Positions 10,748 through 19,661 of a DNA stretch of 64,000 bases are shown in pieces (position 1 is the stretch's first letter; each line of letters begins with the position of its first letter). The stretch spans positions 1 to 64,000 of the forward strand of contig NZ_JALLPL010000001.1 of NCBI RefSeq assembly GCF_023276355.1, written 5' to 3'. The position numbers were made by a program, and so were the translations under genes. The stretch is from Haloplanus sp. XH21. Its GTDB lineage: Archaea > Halobacteriota > Halobacteria > Halobacteriales > Haloferacaceae. The notes beneath the pieces were generated by a model. It made no database searches and had not been told where the DNA came from. It saw nothing but the letters and a program-made list of their open reading frames with translations.

Positions 10748-11968
10748 CTATCGCTCCCCGACCGAGGGGAGCGCCCGAAGCGAGAGCGGGCCACCGACGG
10801 CGACGACGCGGACGAACGCGAGGCCGACGAGGAGGAGGTTCCCCCAGAGACCGGGCTGGAGGATCAGGGCCGGCATCCACGCGGGCACAGTCTCGACGAG
10901 CGTCCGGAGGCCGTAGGAGTGGACCTGTAACAGGAGCAGGCCGACGAGCGGGAGCGCCGGTCGGCCGTCGACGCGGTCGAGTTCCGCCGCCACCAGCAGG
11001 ACCACCGCGGGCAGAGCGGCGACGAAGTAGTAGGCGTACGTCAGCGGCGCGAGCAGGGGCACCGCGGCGAAGCCGAGCGCGGTGATCTCGCGGGTGATAC
11101 GCGGGGCGGCGCGCAGGACGGCGCCGATGATCGCGAGACACGCGAGCAGCCGGATCGGGAGGCTGTACGGCACGCTGTACAGGGGGCGGTAGTACGGCGG
11201 GAGCCAGATTCGGGGCGACCGGGCGTTGCTCCCCTCCTCGATACCCCACGCGAGGACATCGAGATAGGCCAGATGCGGATCGGGGCCGAAGGCGAGCACC
11301 GAGAGTGCGAGGAGGGTGACACCCCCGGCGACGGCGCCGACGAACCGATCCCGGTTCGCGAGCAGATGGGCGCCGGCGGGGGCGTAGGGGAGTTTGATCA
11401 GGCCACAGCACGCGGTGAGCGCGCCGCTGGCGTACGCTCGCCCGCGAAACGAGGTCGACGCGGCGAAGGTGAGCAGCGCCCCGAGCGCAGCCGCAGTCTG
11501 CCCGAGTTTGACCGAGAGGAGGAGCGGCTGAAAACCGACGACGGCGGGGAGGAAGGCGAGGCGTTCGAGGGGGTGCACGGAGAGACCGAGTGCGGTCGCG
11601 AGGCGCTGGAGAGCGATCCAGAGGAGGACGACCGTACAGATCTGCCACGCGAGCGCGGCGTCGGCGAAGGGCAACGCGCGGGCGAACGGCGCGAACGCAA
11701 GGAGGACGATCGGCGGGTAGAGATAGCCGCCGTGGTAGCCGCCGCCCTCCTCGGCCTCGACGTAGATCGCGCCGTCGCCGAGCCAGCGGTCGACGGCGTT
11801 GGTGTACACGCCCCAGTCCCAGAAGCGGAAGGGCGGGGCGACATCGATGGCGCGGAGATACCAGTCGACGGCGGGGTAGGTGGCGAGCGCCGCGAACGTG
11901 AGGAGGGCAACGGCGACGAACGCGGGGCGGTCGTCACGGAGAGCGACCAGTCGGCGGAGGGCGGACAT
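10748..11968 (-). CDS. GT87/DUF2029-type polytopic membrane protein (putative glycosyltransferase)
   Basis: The roughly 406-residue protein has about ten hydrophobic helices and a first periplasmic-side loop with Trp-Asp-Trp-Gly-Val-Tyr and Tyr-Leu-Tyr-Pro-Pro, the pattern of GT-C fold mannosyltransferase-like enzymes (GT87/DUF2029) that use lipid-linked sugar donors. The Asp within the first loop would be the candidate catalytic residue. I chose the ATG at 11968 over a GTG at 11983 because a T-rich element (CACTTTTTC) lies about 30 nt upstream. The gene follows prf1 by about 40 bp on the same strand. The donor and acceptor cannot be inferred. Confidence 0.75.
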   Translation of the reverse strand: MSALRRLVALRDDRPAFVAVALLTFAALATYPAVDWYLRAIDVAPPFRFWDWGVYTNAVDRWLGDGAIYVEAEEGGGYHGGYLYPPIVLLAFAPFARALPFADAALAWQICTVVLLWIALQRLATALGLSVHPLERLAFLPAVVGFQPLLLSVKLGQTAAALGALLTFAASTSFRGRAYASGALTACCGLIKLPYAPAGAHLLANRDRFVGAVAGGVTLLALSVLAFGPDPHLAYLDVLAWGIEEGSNARSPRIWLPPYYRPLYSVPYSLPIRLLACLAIIGAVLRAAPRITREITALGFAAVPLLAPLTYAYYFVAALPAVVLLVAAELDRVDGRPALPLVGLLLLQVHSYGLRTLVETVPAWMPALILQPGLWGNLLLVGLAFVRVVAVGGPLSLRALPSVGER

Positions 11969-12007
11969 AGACGGTGATCGCACGCCGGCGGGTGAAAAAG
12001 TGTCCGG

Positions 12008-13252
12008 TTAGATTCCGGTGGAGTACCGCAGGATGCCGGCGACGCCGCCGAAGGCGTCGTAGAGCTGCTCGCCTTTCTCGAAGTCGGTGCTGATGAACTT
12101 CGTTTCGGTGCCGCGCTGTTCGGCGATGGCCATCAGGTGTTCGATGACGTCTTCGCGGTCTTTCACCTCGGCCTCGCTCCCGTCGGAACACTGGTGGTCG
12201 GGCGTGTCGCTCCGGCGGTCGACGACCTCGAACTCTTCGGTGCCGTCACAGTCGTAGATCACCACGTCCTCGCGGAGGTCCTCGCTGATGAGCAGGCGAT
12301 CGACCGAGCCCATGACGAGGTTGCGCCGCGTCTGCTCGAAGCCGTAGGTGGCGAGGTCGCCGGAGTGCAGATTCTCGAAGAACTCCTCCATCTGCACCTT
12401 GTCCTTCATGATCTCCTGATCGGCGAGGACCTCCTGTGCCGCGTCGACCAGGTCGTAGAGACCCGACTCGTCGGTGTAGGACACGTCGAACTTACCGACG
12501 ACGTGGTCCTGGAGTTCGTGGTGCAGGTAGTCGCCGTCGAGGAACTCGTCCTTGGTGGGCGAGGGGCCACCGACGAGGATACCGTCGAGCTCGTGGCGTT
12601 GGGCGACGAACAGATCATTGGCCATCTCCGCGACCTCCTGGTAGAAGTTGTCGATTGCTTCGAGACGGAGGCGGGCGAATCGCTGGGCGGACTGGCCACC
12701 TTTGCGCTGTTTGCCCGGGACGAGCGAGGAGGCGCTCTTGACCGGTTCGACGCGCTTGCCCTTGAGCCAGCCGACGTTGGCCTCGCGTCGGTCGAGGACG
12801 ATGAGGCCGAACAGGCCCTTATCGGAGAGCATCTCCTCTAGCGGCTCGGTGAGGAAATCGGAGTCACAGTGGTAGCGGAAGGACTGGATGGGGTCGGGCG
12901 GGCTCTCCAGGACCTTCGTCACCATGTCGGTCTGGCCGCCGCCGGCGTCGACGGCGCCGCTGAAGATCACCAGGCCGTTATCGGGCGGATAGGTGTCGTA
13001 GTAGCGCAGGCGGTCCTTGATGCTGGTGAGTGCGTCCTGAACGTTCGTCCGGGTCTGCTTGGACTTGATATTACTCGCTTCAGAGTGTTCCTGCGTGACG
13101 TGGGCGACGACGGAAGAGATCTGCTTGTCCGGCGGGATGTAGATGGTAACGAGTTGGGTGCCGGAGCCCTCGTACTCCTTCAGATCCTCGATGACCTTCC
13201 GGAACTCGTACTTCCGACGGTCATCGTCGGCGTCCTGCGTGTCGGTACTCAT
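12008..13252 (-). CDS. prf1: Peptide chain release factor aRF1
   Basis: The 414-residue protein carries Asn-Ile-Lys-Ser at residues 61-64, which reads stop codons, and Gly-Gly-Gln at residues 185-187, which triggers peptide release in the ribosomal peptidyl transferase centre. The C-terminal third corresponds to the eRF3/ABCE1-binding domain of the aRF1/eRF1 family. The ATG at 13252 is preferred over one three codons upstream because an AT-rich element (near 13278-13287) lies about 28 nt before it. The gene is divergent from the MinD-family gene. Confidence 0.96.
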   Translation of the reverse strand: MSTDTQDADDDRRKYEFRKVIEDLKEYEGSGTQLVTIYIPPDKQISSVVAHVTQEHSEASNIKSKQTRTNVQDALTSIKDRLRYYDTYPPDNGLVIFSGAVDAGGGQTDMVTKVLESPPDPIQSFRYHCDSDFLTEPLEEMLSDKGLFGLIVLDRREANVGWLKGKRVEPVKSASSLVPGKQRKGGQSAQRFARLRLEAIDNFYQEVAEMANDLFVAQRHELDGILVGGPSPTKDEFLDGDYLHHELQDHVVGKFDVSYTDESGLYDLVDAAQEVLADQEIMKDKVQMEEFFENLHSGDLATYGFEQTRRNLVMGSVDRLLISEDLREDVVIYDCDGTEEFEVVDRRSDTPDHQCSDGSEAEVKDREDVIEHLMAIAEQRGTETKFISTDFEKGEQLYDAFGGVAGILRYSTGI

Positions 13253-13312
13253 TAGCGCCACTAGTTCCGTCGGCGCTAAGTAATCTTTGACTGGTGGTGT
13301 CTCAGGGGTAAA

Positions 13313-13320
13313 GTTATATG
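13313..13320 (+). promoter_or_regulatory. TATA element of the MinD-family gene
   Basis: GTTATATG is centred about 31 nt before the ATG at 13348, giving a predicted leader of about 6 nt. It lies in the 95-bp divergent region shared with prf1. Confidence 0.55.
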
Positions 13321-13347
13321 CGCGTCCCCGGACGTTTCTGACGACTT

Positions 13348-14244
13348 ATGGGACGGGTGTACGCGGTCGCTAGCGGGAAAGGCGGCGTCGGGAAGACGAC
13401 GACGGTCGCCAATCTCGGCGCCGTGCTCGCCGCAGGCGGTCACGAGACGGTCGTCGTGGACGCCGATCTCGGGATGGGGAACCTGAGCGGTGCTCTCGGT
13501 GTCGACCCCGAGGCGGGCCCGACCGTCAACGACGTCCTCGCGGGCGAGACGACGGTCGAGGCGGCCATGCGGGAGGGCCCAGCCGGCCTGTCGGTGCTCC
13601 CCGCGTCGAACGACCTGGACGACTTCGGACCGGCCGCTCCGGCGAATCTGGAGGCCCTGCTCGAATCGATAGACGCGACAGTCGTCCTGCTGGACACGTC
13701 GGCGGGGTTGAGCCACGACAGTGTCGAACCGCTCCGCGTCGCCGACGAGGTGCTGCTGGTGTCGACCCCCGAACAGGGGGCGATCGGTGATACGGTGAAG
13801 ACCCGAGAGGTGGCCGAACGCATCGAGACGCCGGTGGCGGGCGCGGTGGTGACGCGAGCGACGGTCGACGTCGATCCGGACGCCCTCGCCGACCGACTCG
13901 GCGTCCCGGTCCGGGGGACGATCCCGGAGGACCCGTCGGTGGGCGTCGCCGCCGAGGCGGGCGAACCGCTGCTCACCAGCGCCCCCAACGCACCGGCGAC
14001 GGCGGCCTACCGTCGCCTCGCGGCCGAACTGACTGGAGACGAGTCGCTCGAACCAGCAGAGAGTGACGAACCCGCAGGCGACGAAGAAGGTGGCGAATCC
14101 ACGGAAGCCGATTCCGAGGCCGAGAGCACTGACGACACGGCAGAAGCCAGCGACGGGGATGATACCGACGGCGAAAGCGACCCCGAGGCCGAGAGTGACG
14201 ACGAAGACGGGGGCGGTGGCTTCCTCCGCTGGCTGCTGCCCTGA
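13348..14244 (+). CDS. minD4: MinD/ParA-family ATPase with acidic C-terminal tail (probable MinD4)
   Basis: The 298-residue protein has the deviant Walker A loop SGKGGVGKTT at residues 9-18, with the signature lysine K11 and P-loop K16, and Asp-Ala-Asp-Leu-Gly-Met-Gly-Asn at about residue 38. The ATPase domain ends near residue 228. About 60 acidic, disordered residues (Asp, Glu, Ser, Thr) follow, ending in Gly-Gly-Gly-Phe-Leu-Arg-Trp-Leu-Leu-Pro, a possible membrane- or partner-binding tip. Haloferax MinD4, which places the motility and chemosensory machinery at cell poles, has such a tail and, as I recall, lies next to prf1. That context supports the specific name, which remains an inference. 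Confidence 0.8.
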   Translation: MGRVYAVASGKGGVGKTTTVANLGAVLAAGGHETVVVDADLGMGNLSGALGVDPEAGPTVNDVLAGETTVEAAMREGPAGLSVLPASNDLDDFGPAAPANLEALLESIDATVVLLDTSAGLSHDSVEPLRVADEVLLVSTPEQGAIGDTVKTREVAERIETPVAGAVVTRATVDVDPDALADRLGVPVRGTIPEDPSVGVAAEAGEPLLTSAPNAPATAAYRRLAAELTGDESLEPAESDEPAGDEEGGESTEADSEAESTDDTAEASDGDDTDGESDPEAESDDEDGGGGFLRWLLP

Positions 14245-14282
14245 ACGGGAAGTTCTTTGAAGGAGCCACGACACGATCCACT

Positions 14283-14411
14283 ATGGCAGAGTCGAACGCG
14301 ATCCCGCGCTGGTGGATACTGCTGTTCCTACTGCTCGCGCTCGGCCTGGGCGCGTTCGCGGTGTCGGCCATCGGCGGGTCGCTGATCGCCAGTGTCGTCC
14401 TCCCGGTCTGA
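14283..14411 (+). CDS. 42-residue single-helix membrane microprotein
   Basis: An ATG at 14283 opens 42 codons: a short polar start (Ala-Glu-Ser-Asn), Pro-Arg-Trp-Trp at residues 8-11, then one long hydrophobic helix (residues 12-42) dominated by Leu, Ala, Gly, Val and Ile and ending in Pro-Val. The charge order suggests the N-terminus stays in the cytoplasm. It lies 38 bp after the MinD-family gene on the same strand. The stop codon TGA contributes the first base of a palindromic repeat. The clean microprotein composition and the position support a real gene; no homologue is known to me. Confidence 0.7.
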   Translation: MAESNAIPRWWILLFLLLALGLGAFAVSAIGGSLIASVVLPV

Positions 14412-14490
14412 TACGGAGCGCTGTAGCTGTTCGCCACGTCGACTGTCCGACTGGGCGGTCGTCGTGGAACCGACTTACAGTACTTCGTCT
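14411..14490. repeat. Palindromic repeat, family copy 3 (about 80 bp)
   Basis: It begins ATACGGAGCG on the last base of the microprotein stop codon and ends TTCGTCT. The arms are imperfect (CTGTAGCTGTTCGCCACG against the reverse complement of the 3' half), but the conserved blocks GTA(A/G)CTGT near the left end and GACTTACAG near the right end match the other copies. Confidence 0.65.
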
Positions 14491-14555
14491 GAGACTCCAC
14501 TGGCGTCACCGGTCGGATCCCATCACAATTTCGTTATGTATCTCATATTCGGTGT

Positions 14556-14564
14556 GCTTTTACG
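14556..14564 (+). promoter_or_regulatory. TATA element of ribK
   Basis: GCTTTTACG is centred 26 nt before the ribK ATG, predicting a leaderless transcript. Additional AT-rich sequence lies just upstream (14531-14550). Confidence 0.55.
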
Positions 14565-14585
14565 CCCGGACGACGAGGGATAGGT

Positions 14586-15296
14586 ATGGCAGAGACCGTA
14601 GCGGCGTCGACCGTCGGCCACGACGAACTCGCCGCCCTGAAGCGGATCGCGCTGGACGGCGGGCTCACGGGCCGGCCGAAACTCTCGTGTTCCGGGTTGG
14701 CCGAGCGCCTGGACACGTCGGCCCAGACGGCCTCACGACGCCTCCAACGACTGGAAGACGGCGGCTTGCTCGACCGAGAGGTGCTGGCCGACGGGCAACG
14801 CGTCAGCGTCACGCAGGCCGGTGAGGCGGCCCTCCGCCGCGAATACGCCAGCTATCGACGCCTGTTCGAAGACGGCGACACCCTCTCGCTCGACGGGACG
14901 GTCACGAGCGGGATGGGGGAAGGAAAACATTACATCTCGCTGTCGGGGTATATGTCGCAGTTCCGGGAGCGGTTGGGCTACGAGCCCTACCCCGGCACGC
15001 TCAACGTCGAACTCACGGCCGAGAGCGTCCGGGAGCGAGGCGCCCTGGAGACGGCCGACATCGACGCGACGCCCATCGACGGCTGGGAGGACGACGACCG
15101 GACGTTCGGATCGGCGACGTGTTACGCCGCCCGCGTGGAGGCGGGCAGCGAGTCCTACGACGGCGCCCACATCATCGTCCCCGACCGCACCCACCACGAC
15201 GCCACGCAACTCGAACTCATCGCCCCGGTGAAACTCCGAGGGGAACTCGGCCTTTCGGACGGCGACACGTTGACCGTTCACCTGGAGGCGCGGTGA
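14586..15296 (+). CDS. ribK: CTP-dependent riboflavin kinase with N-terminal winged helix
   Basis: Riboflavin kinase makes FMN; the archaeal enzyme uses CTP. The 236-residue protein has an N-terminal winged-helix domain (about residues 10-85, recognition helix near Thr-Ala-Ser-Arg-Arg-Leu-Gln) and a C-terminal RibK barrel with Gly-Met-Gly-Glu-Gly-Lys-His-Tyr at about residues 109-116 and Tyr-Glu-Pro-Tyr-Pro-Gly-Thr-Leu-Asn at 132-140, both family signatures. The helix-turn-helix domain makes a dual role as enzyme and regulator of riboflavin genes likely, as discussed for such fusions. The stop overlaps the region of the ribB start. Confidence 0.93.
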   Translation: MAETVAASTVGHDELAALKRIALDGGLTGRPKLSCSGLAERLDTSAQTASRRLQRLEDGGLLDREVLADGQRVSVTQAGEAALRREYASYRRLFEDGDTLSLDGTVTSGMGEGKHYISLSGYMSQFRERLGYEPYPGTLNVELTAESVRERGALETADIDATPIDGWEDDDRTFGSATCYAARVEAGSESYDGAHIIVPDRTHHDATQLELIAPVKLRGELGLSDGDTLTVHLEAR

Positions 15297-15298
15297 CG

Positions 15299-15964
15299 AT
15301 GCAGGGGGAATCGACGGGGGCGCTGGACCGGGCCGTCGCCGCCTTCCGCGCCGGCGACCCGGTGCTGGTCCACGACGCCGCCGATCGGGAGGGCGAGACC
15401 GACCTCCTCTACCCCGCGGGTGCGGTGACAGCCGAGGCCGTGACGCGCCTGCGCAACGACGGCGGCGGCCTGATCTTCGTCGCCCTGACCGCCGCGGTGG
15501 CCGACCGGTTCGACCTCCCCTTCCTCCACGAGGCGATCGATCACCCGGCGAACGACCACACGGATCTCGGCTACGACGCCCACCCCTCGTTCTCGCTGAC
15601 GGTCAACCACCGCGACGGCTTCACCGGCGTCACCGACGACGACCGCGCGCTGACCATCCGTCGGCTGGGCGAAGTGAGCGACGACGACACCTACGGCGTC
15701 GACGACTTCGCCGCCGAGTTCCGGACGCCCGGCCACGTCCACCTCCTGCGAGCGGCCGCGGGACTGCTCGACGAGCGTCACGGGCACACGGAACTCGGTC
15801 TCGCGCTCGCCCGCGAAGCGGGGGTCGCCCCCGCGGTCGCTGGCTGTGAGATGCTCGACGACGAAACGGGCGGCGCGCTCTCGACGGCCGACGCACGGGC
15901 CTACGCCGAGCGCCGCGACCTGCCCTTCGTCGAGGGCGCAGCGCTCGTCCGCGCGCTCTCCTAA
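15299..15964 (+). CDS. ribB: 3,4-dihydroxy-2-butanone 4-phosphate synthase
   Basis: RibB converts ribulose 5-phosphate to the four-carbon precursor of riboflavin. The roughly 221-residue protein has Asp-Arg-Glu-Gly-Glu-Thr-Asp near residue 29, a variant of the acidic metal-binding loop, and the C-terminal Gly-His-Thr-Glu-Leu-Gly-Leu-Ala pattern. The start may be ATG 15299 or a GTG at 15293 that overlaps the ribK stop (GTGA); both give coupled translation with ribK. The gene ends 4 bases inside the convergent pterin dehydratase gene. Pairing with ribK makes a riboflavin-FMN unit. Confidence 0.9.
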   Translation: MQGESTGALDRAVAAFRAGDPVLVHDAADREGETDLLYPAGAVTAEAVTRLRNDGGGLIFVALTAAVADRFDLPFLHEAIDHPANDHTDLGYDAHPSFSLTVNHRDGFTGVTDDDRALTIRRLGEVSDDDTYGVDDFAAEFRTPGHVHLLRAAAGLLDERHGHTELGLALAREAGVAPAVAGCEMLDDETGGALSTADARAYAERRDLPFVEGAALVRALS

Positions 15965-16314
15965 TCCTCCGGTTCGTACCCCGCGTAGATGCGGTCCATC
16001 CGCGCCGCCATCACGAAGTCCGTCTTGTGGAGGCCGTCGATTTTGTGCGTCCACATCTCCACCTCGACTTCGCCCCACGCGAGGGCGATGTCAGGGTGGT
16101 GCCACTCCTCCTCGGCGAGTTCGCCGATTTCGTAGGTGAACTCCAGCGCGTCGCGGAAGTCGTCGAAGTCGTACTCGCCGTGGAGGTGGTGATCGTCGAC
16201 GACCGACCACACGTCGCCGCGGAGGTCGTCGAGATACGACGCGTACTCGCCGTTCGTGAGCGGTTCGTCGTCGCTGGTGCAGGCTTCGCATGGGTCGTCG
16301 GCAAGGGATGACAT
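15961..16314 (-). CDS. Pterin-4a-carbinolamine dehydratase family protein
   Basis: The 117-residue protein contains the family signature Glu-Trp-His-His-Pro-Asp followed by Trp-Gly-Glu-Val-Glu-Val and Trp-Thr-His (about residues 70-92), the active-site histidines and tryptophan of the 4a-hydroxytetrahydrobiopterin dehydratase (DCoH) fold. The N-terminus adds a Cys-Glu-Ala-Cys pair that is unusual for the fold. In archaea the substrate is uncertain, since phenylalanine hydroxylase is often absent; a role in molybdopterin or pterin metabolism is possible. It is the last gene of a minus-strand run beginning with thiDN. Confidence 0.85.
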   Translation of the reverse strand: MSSLADDPCEACTSDDEPLTNGEYASYLDDLRGDVWSVVDDHHLHGEYDFDDFRDALEFTYEIGELAEEEWHHPDIALAWGEVEVEMWTHKIDGLHKTDFVMAARMDRIYAGYEPED

Positions 16315-16339
16315 ACGCGACGCTACGGCCGACGGCGTA

Positions 16340-16924
16340 TTAGTCCTCGGCCATCGAGCCGAACACGTCGGCGGCGTCGGCGGGCACGTCGAAGTCGTGG
16401 TAATGCTCGCCTTTCTCCTTGCTCAGAATGTTGAGCGCGGCGGCCGCGCCGTCGCCGGCGGCGATGACGGCCTGCCACTCCTCGGCCCGACCCATCGCCC
16501 CCGTGGCGTAGGCGTCCTCGACGCTCGTCTCCATCTCGACGCTCACGTCCACGGTGCCGTCGTCGGTCATCTCACAGCCCAGATCCTCGGCGAGGCTCCG
16601 GTCGGCGCCCGTCGCCAGCACCAGGTAGTCGGCTTCGTGCTCGCCGTCCGCGGTCGTTACGGTGAACCCGTCGCCGTCGGCCGCGACGGCGGTCGCTTCC
16701 TCGCCCTGCCGGCGGTCGACGTCGAAGTCGTCCACCTGCTGACGAAGCACTCCCATGAACTCGCTGCCTCCGATGGAGCCGAGGCCGGGGTAGTTGAACA
16801 GGTGTGCCTTGTGCATCCACGTCTCGTCGGTGTCGAACACCGTGGCGTCGAGACCGTTCTTGGCTGCAAACAGTGCGGCACTCAGTCCGGCGGGACCGCC
16901 GCCGACGATAGCTACGGACGTCAT
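16340..16924 (-). CDS. Short FAD-dependent oxidoreductase, thioredoxin-reductase-like
   Basis: The N-terminus has the dinucleotide-binding motif [10 protein letters not shown] (residues 8-17). Later come Tyr-Leu-Val-Leu-Ala-Thr-Gly-Ala-Asp (about residue 103) and a C-terminal Ala-Tyr-Ala-Thr-Gly-Ala-Met-Gly motif that closes over FAD in thioredoxin reductases. At 194 residues it is about two thirds of the usual TrxB length. It lacks a CxxC redox pair and a separate NAD(P)H-binding domain, so it is not an ordinary thioredoxin reductase. It is 25 bp upstream of the pterin dehydratase gene on the same strand and follows mutS by 31 bp. Confidence 0.75.
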   Translation of the reverse strand: MTSVAIVGGGPAGLSAALFAAKNGLDATVFDTDETWMHKAHLFNYPGLGSIGGSEFMGVLRQQVDDFDVDRRQGEEATAVAADGDGFTVTTADGEHEADYLVLATGADRSLAEDLGCEMTDDGTVDVSVEMETSVEDAYATGAMGRAEEWQAVIAAGDGAAAALNILSKEKGEHYHDFDVPADAADVFGSMAED

Positions 16925-16955
16925 ACCTCACGTATCGGCACGGCGGCGGATAGGT

Positions 16956-19622
16956 CTACTGCTCCCCCGGATGCTCTTCCGCATCTGCGCCGTCGAGGCG
17001 CTCCTGCCACTCCCGAACCTGCGCCATGAGGTCGACCGGCGACGTCTCGGCGACGCTCGCGCGTTGCAGTTCCTCGAGCACCGACTCGGCGGCCGGGTCG
17101 AGCGCGGCGGCGGCCGACTCCCCGGCGTCCGTGTCGTCGGCGTCGGCCCCGTCACTCGCCCGGAACTCGCCGTCGTGCAGGTCGAAGACGGCCTGTTTCG
17201 TTTCGCCATCACCGGACCCGCGCGCCTCGATGGCGCGGTCCTCGCGAAGTCGGTCGAGGACGTCCCGGGACCGGTCGACGACGGGCGCGGGAACGCCGGC
17301 CAGGTCGGCGACGTGGACGCCGTAACTCCGGTCGGTCGGCCCCTCCTCGATGGTCCGGAGGAACGTGATGTCGCCGTCGTCACCGTCGTCGCCAGCGACG
17401 GCGACGTGGACGTTTTCGACCCGCGGGAGGTGGTCGGCCAGCGCCGTGAGTTCGTGGTAGTGGGTAGCGAACAGACACTTACAGCCGAGTTCGTTGTGGA
17501 TGTACTCCGTCGTCGCCCACGCGATGGAGATGCCGTCGTAGGTCGCCGTCCCCCGCCCCACCTCGTCGAGGACGACCAGCGAGTCCTCGGTGGCCGAGTG
17601 GAGGATGTTGCTCAACTCCTGCATCTCGACCATGAACGTCGACCGCCCGCCCGCGAGTTCGTCGAGGGCGCCGACGCGGGTGTAGATACCGTCGACGATA
17701 CCGACCGTCGCCGACCGCGCGGGGACGAAACTCCCCGCCTGCGCCAGCAGGACGATGAGCGCCGCCTGGCGCATGTACGTCGACTTCCCCGACATGTTGG
17801 GGCCGGTGACGAGCAGGAAGCCCCGGTCGTCGCCCAGTTCCACGTCGTTGGGCACGAAGTCCGTCGTCGTCTCCACGACGGGATGCCGACCGGCCTCGAC
17901 GACGAGCGGCCCGGGGTCGACGACGGCCGGCCGCGTCCAGTCGTTGCTCGTAGCGTGGGTCGAAAGCGACGCCAGCGCGTCGACCGTCGCCAGCGTCCGC
18001 CCCACGTCCTGCAGGAGTTCGGCGTGGGCCGCCACGCGGTCACGCAGGTCACGGAAGAGGTCGTACTCCAGGTCGCCGCGGGCCTCCTCCAGTCGCAGGA
18101 TTTCGCGTTCCCGTTCGTCAAGTTCGTCGGTGGTGTACCGGCGGGAGTTTTTCAGCGTCTTGATCTCGCGGTAGTCGTCCGGAACGGCGTCGGTTTCGGA
18201 CTTCCCCACCTGGATGTAGTAGCCGTCGGTCTTGTTGCGGTCGACCTGCAGGTGGGTGATTCCCGTCCGCTCCTTCTCGCGGTCGGCGAGGCCGCCGAGC
18301 CACTCCCGGGCCTCCTCGTACTGGTCGAGCAGGCCGTCGAGTTCGTCGTCGTAGCCGCGGCGAAAGAGGCCGCCCTCCGTGACCGTCCCCGGCGGGTCCT
18401 CGGCGAGGGCGGCGTCGAGTTCCGCGCGCAAGTCGGCCGCCCGTTCTCGGTCGGGGCGGTCGACGATGGCCGAGAGCGGCGAGTCGGCGAGTCGAGAGTC
18501 GGTCACCGCGTCGACCAGCGCCGGCACCAGGCCGAGCGTCTCCCGGACCGCGATCAGGTCGTCGGCGTCGGCGCTCCCGCTCGTCGCTCGTGCCGCGAGG
18601 CGTTCGAGGTCGTAGGCGTCGTCGAGTATCTCCCGCACTCGGTCGCGGGCGAGGGCGGCGTCGGCGAAGGCCGCCACGCTGTCGAGGCGTCGGTCGATGA
18701 CGGTCCGGTCGCGTCGAGGGCGGAGCAACCACTCGCGGAGGCGGCGGCGGCCGGCGCTGGTGACGGTGTGATCGACCGTCGCCAGGAGCGAGCCGTCCCG
18801 CTCGCCGTGCATCGTTTCCGTGAGTTCGAGGTTGCGCTGCGTGGTGGCGTCGAGATTCAGGTGGTCGCCGCCGTCGTAGGACTGGAGGCGCGTCATAGCT
18901 TCGAGGACGCCCGCACCCGTCTCCTCGACGTACGCAAGGACCGCGCCGGCCGCGGCGATACCTGCCCGGTCGTCGAGGCCGACGCTGTCGAGGGCGGCGT
19001 CGCCGAACTGATCACGGAGGGTGCGCTCGGCCCGGCCGGGGCCGAAGGCAGTGTCGTCGTGGTCGGTCACCGCCGCATCCGTGCGCTCCCGGATCCGGTC
19101 GCGGAAGTCGTCATCGAGGGTCGGCCCGGGAAGTATCTCGACGGGGTCGAACCGGTGGAGTTCGGCGCTCGCGTCGGTGGCCGAATCGGCCGTCGTCACG
19201 AGGAACTCGCCGGTCGTCACGTCGGCGAAGGCCAGGCCGTAGCGGTCGTCGACGACGGTGACGGCGGCCAGGAACTGCGCCGTCGGGTCGGTGGTCTCGA
19301 GCAGCGTCCCCGGCGTGACGACGCGCGTGATTTCGCGGGCGTGGCCGTCCGCGGTTTCGTACTGGTCGGCGACGGCGACGCGGTAGCCGCGTTCGACAAG
19401 CGCCTTCAGATACGGCGTCAGGTCGTCGACCGGTACCCCGGCCATCGGATACGTCGACCCGTGCGAGGATTTCTCCGAGACTTTCAGGTCGAGTTCGTCG
19501 CCGACGAACTCGGCGTCCTCTGCGAAGAATTCGTAGAAATCGCCGCACTGCATCGCCAGCAGATCGGCATCCGTCTCCGACTTCAGGGCGAGGAACTCCT
19601 CGACGATCCCATCGGCGGTCAT
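16956..19622 (-). CDS. mutS: DNA mismatch repair protein MutS
   Basis: The 888-residue protein is a full-length MutS. The N-terminal mismatch-binding domain contains Gly-Asp-Phe-Tyr-Glu (residues 27-31), with the Phe-x-Glu pair that stacks on mispaired bases. The connector, lever and clamp follow. The ABC-type ATPase has the P-loop GPNMSGKST at about residues 607-615 and a Val-Leu-Asp-Glu-Val-Gly-Arg-Gly-Thr Walker B/signature region. No mutL lies next to it; it is preceded 39 bp upstream by thiDN and followed by the FAD protein. The acidic stretch near residue 830 is typical of halophilic versions. Confidence 0.96.
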   Translation of the reverse strand: MTADGIVEEFLALKSETDADLLAMQCGDFYEFFAEDAEFVGDELDLKVSEKSSHGSTYPMAGVPVDDLTPYLKALVERGYRVAVADQYETADGHAREITRVVTPGTLLETTDPTAQFLAAVTVVDDRYGLAFADVTTGEFLVTTADSATDASAELHRFDPVEILPGPTLDDDFRDRIRERTDAAVTDHDDTAFGPGRAERTLRDQFGDAALDSVGLDDRAGIAAAGAVLAYVEETGAGVLEAMTRLQSYDGGDHLNLDATTQRNLELTETMHGERDGSLLATVDHTVTSAGRRRLREWLLRPRRDRTVIDRRLDSVAAFADAALARDRVREILDDAYDLERLAARATSGSADADDLIAVRETLGLVPALVDAVTDSRLADSPLSAIVDRPDRERAADLRAELDAALAEDPPGTVTEGGLFRRGYDDELDGLLDQYEEAREWLGGLADREKERTGITHLQVDRNKTDGYYIQVGKSETDAVPDDYREIKTLKNSRRYTTDELDEREREILRLEEARGDLEYDLFRDLRDRVAAHAELLQDVGRTLATVDALASLSTHATSNDWTRPAVVDPGPLVVEAGRHPVVETTTDFVPNDVELGDDRGFLLVTGPNMSGKSTYMRQAALIVLLAQAGSFVPARSATVGIVDGIYTRVGALDELAGGRSTFMVEMQELSNILHSATEDSLVVLDEVGRGTATYDGISIAWATTEYIHNELGCKCLFATHYHELTALADHLPRVENVHVAVAGDDGDDGDITFLRTIEEGPTDRSYGVHVADLAGVPAPVVDRSRDVLDRLREDRAIEARGSGDGETKQAVFDLHDGEFRASDGADADDTDAGESAAAALDPAAESVLEELQRASVAETSPVDLMAQVREWQERLDGADAEEHPGEQ

Positions 19623-19661
19623 ACCCGGAGTCCGGCCGTCGGTGGCTAAAACGCTGTGGGT

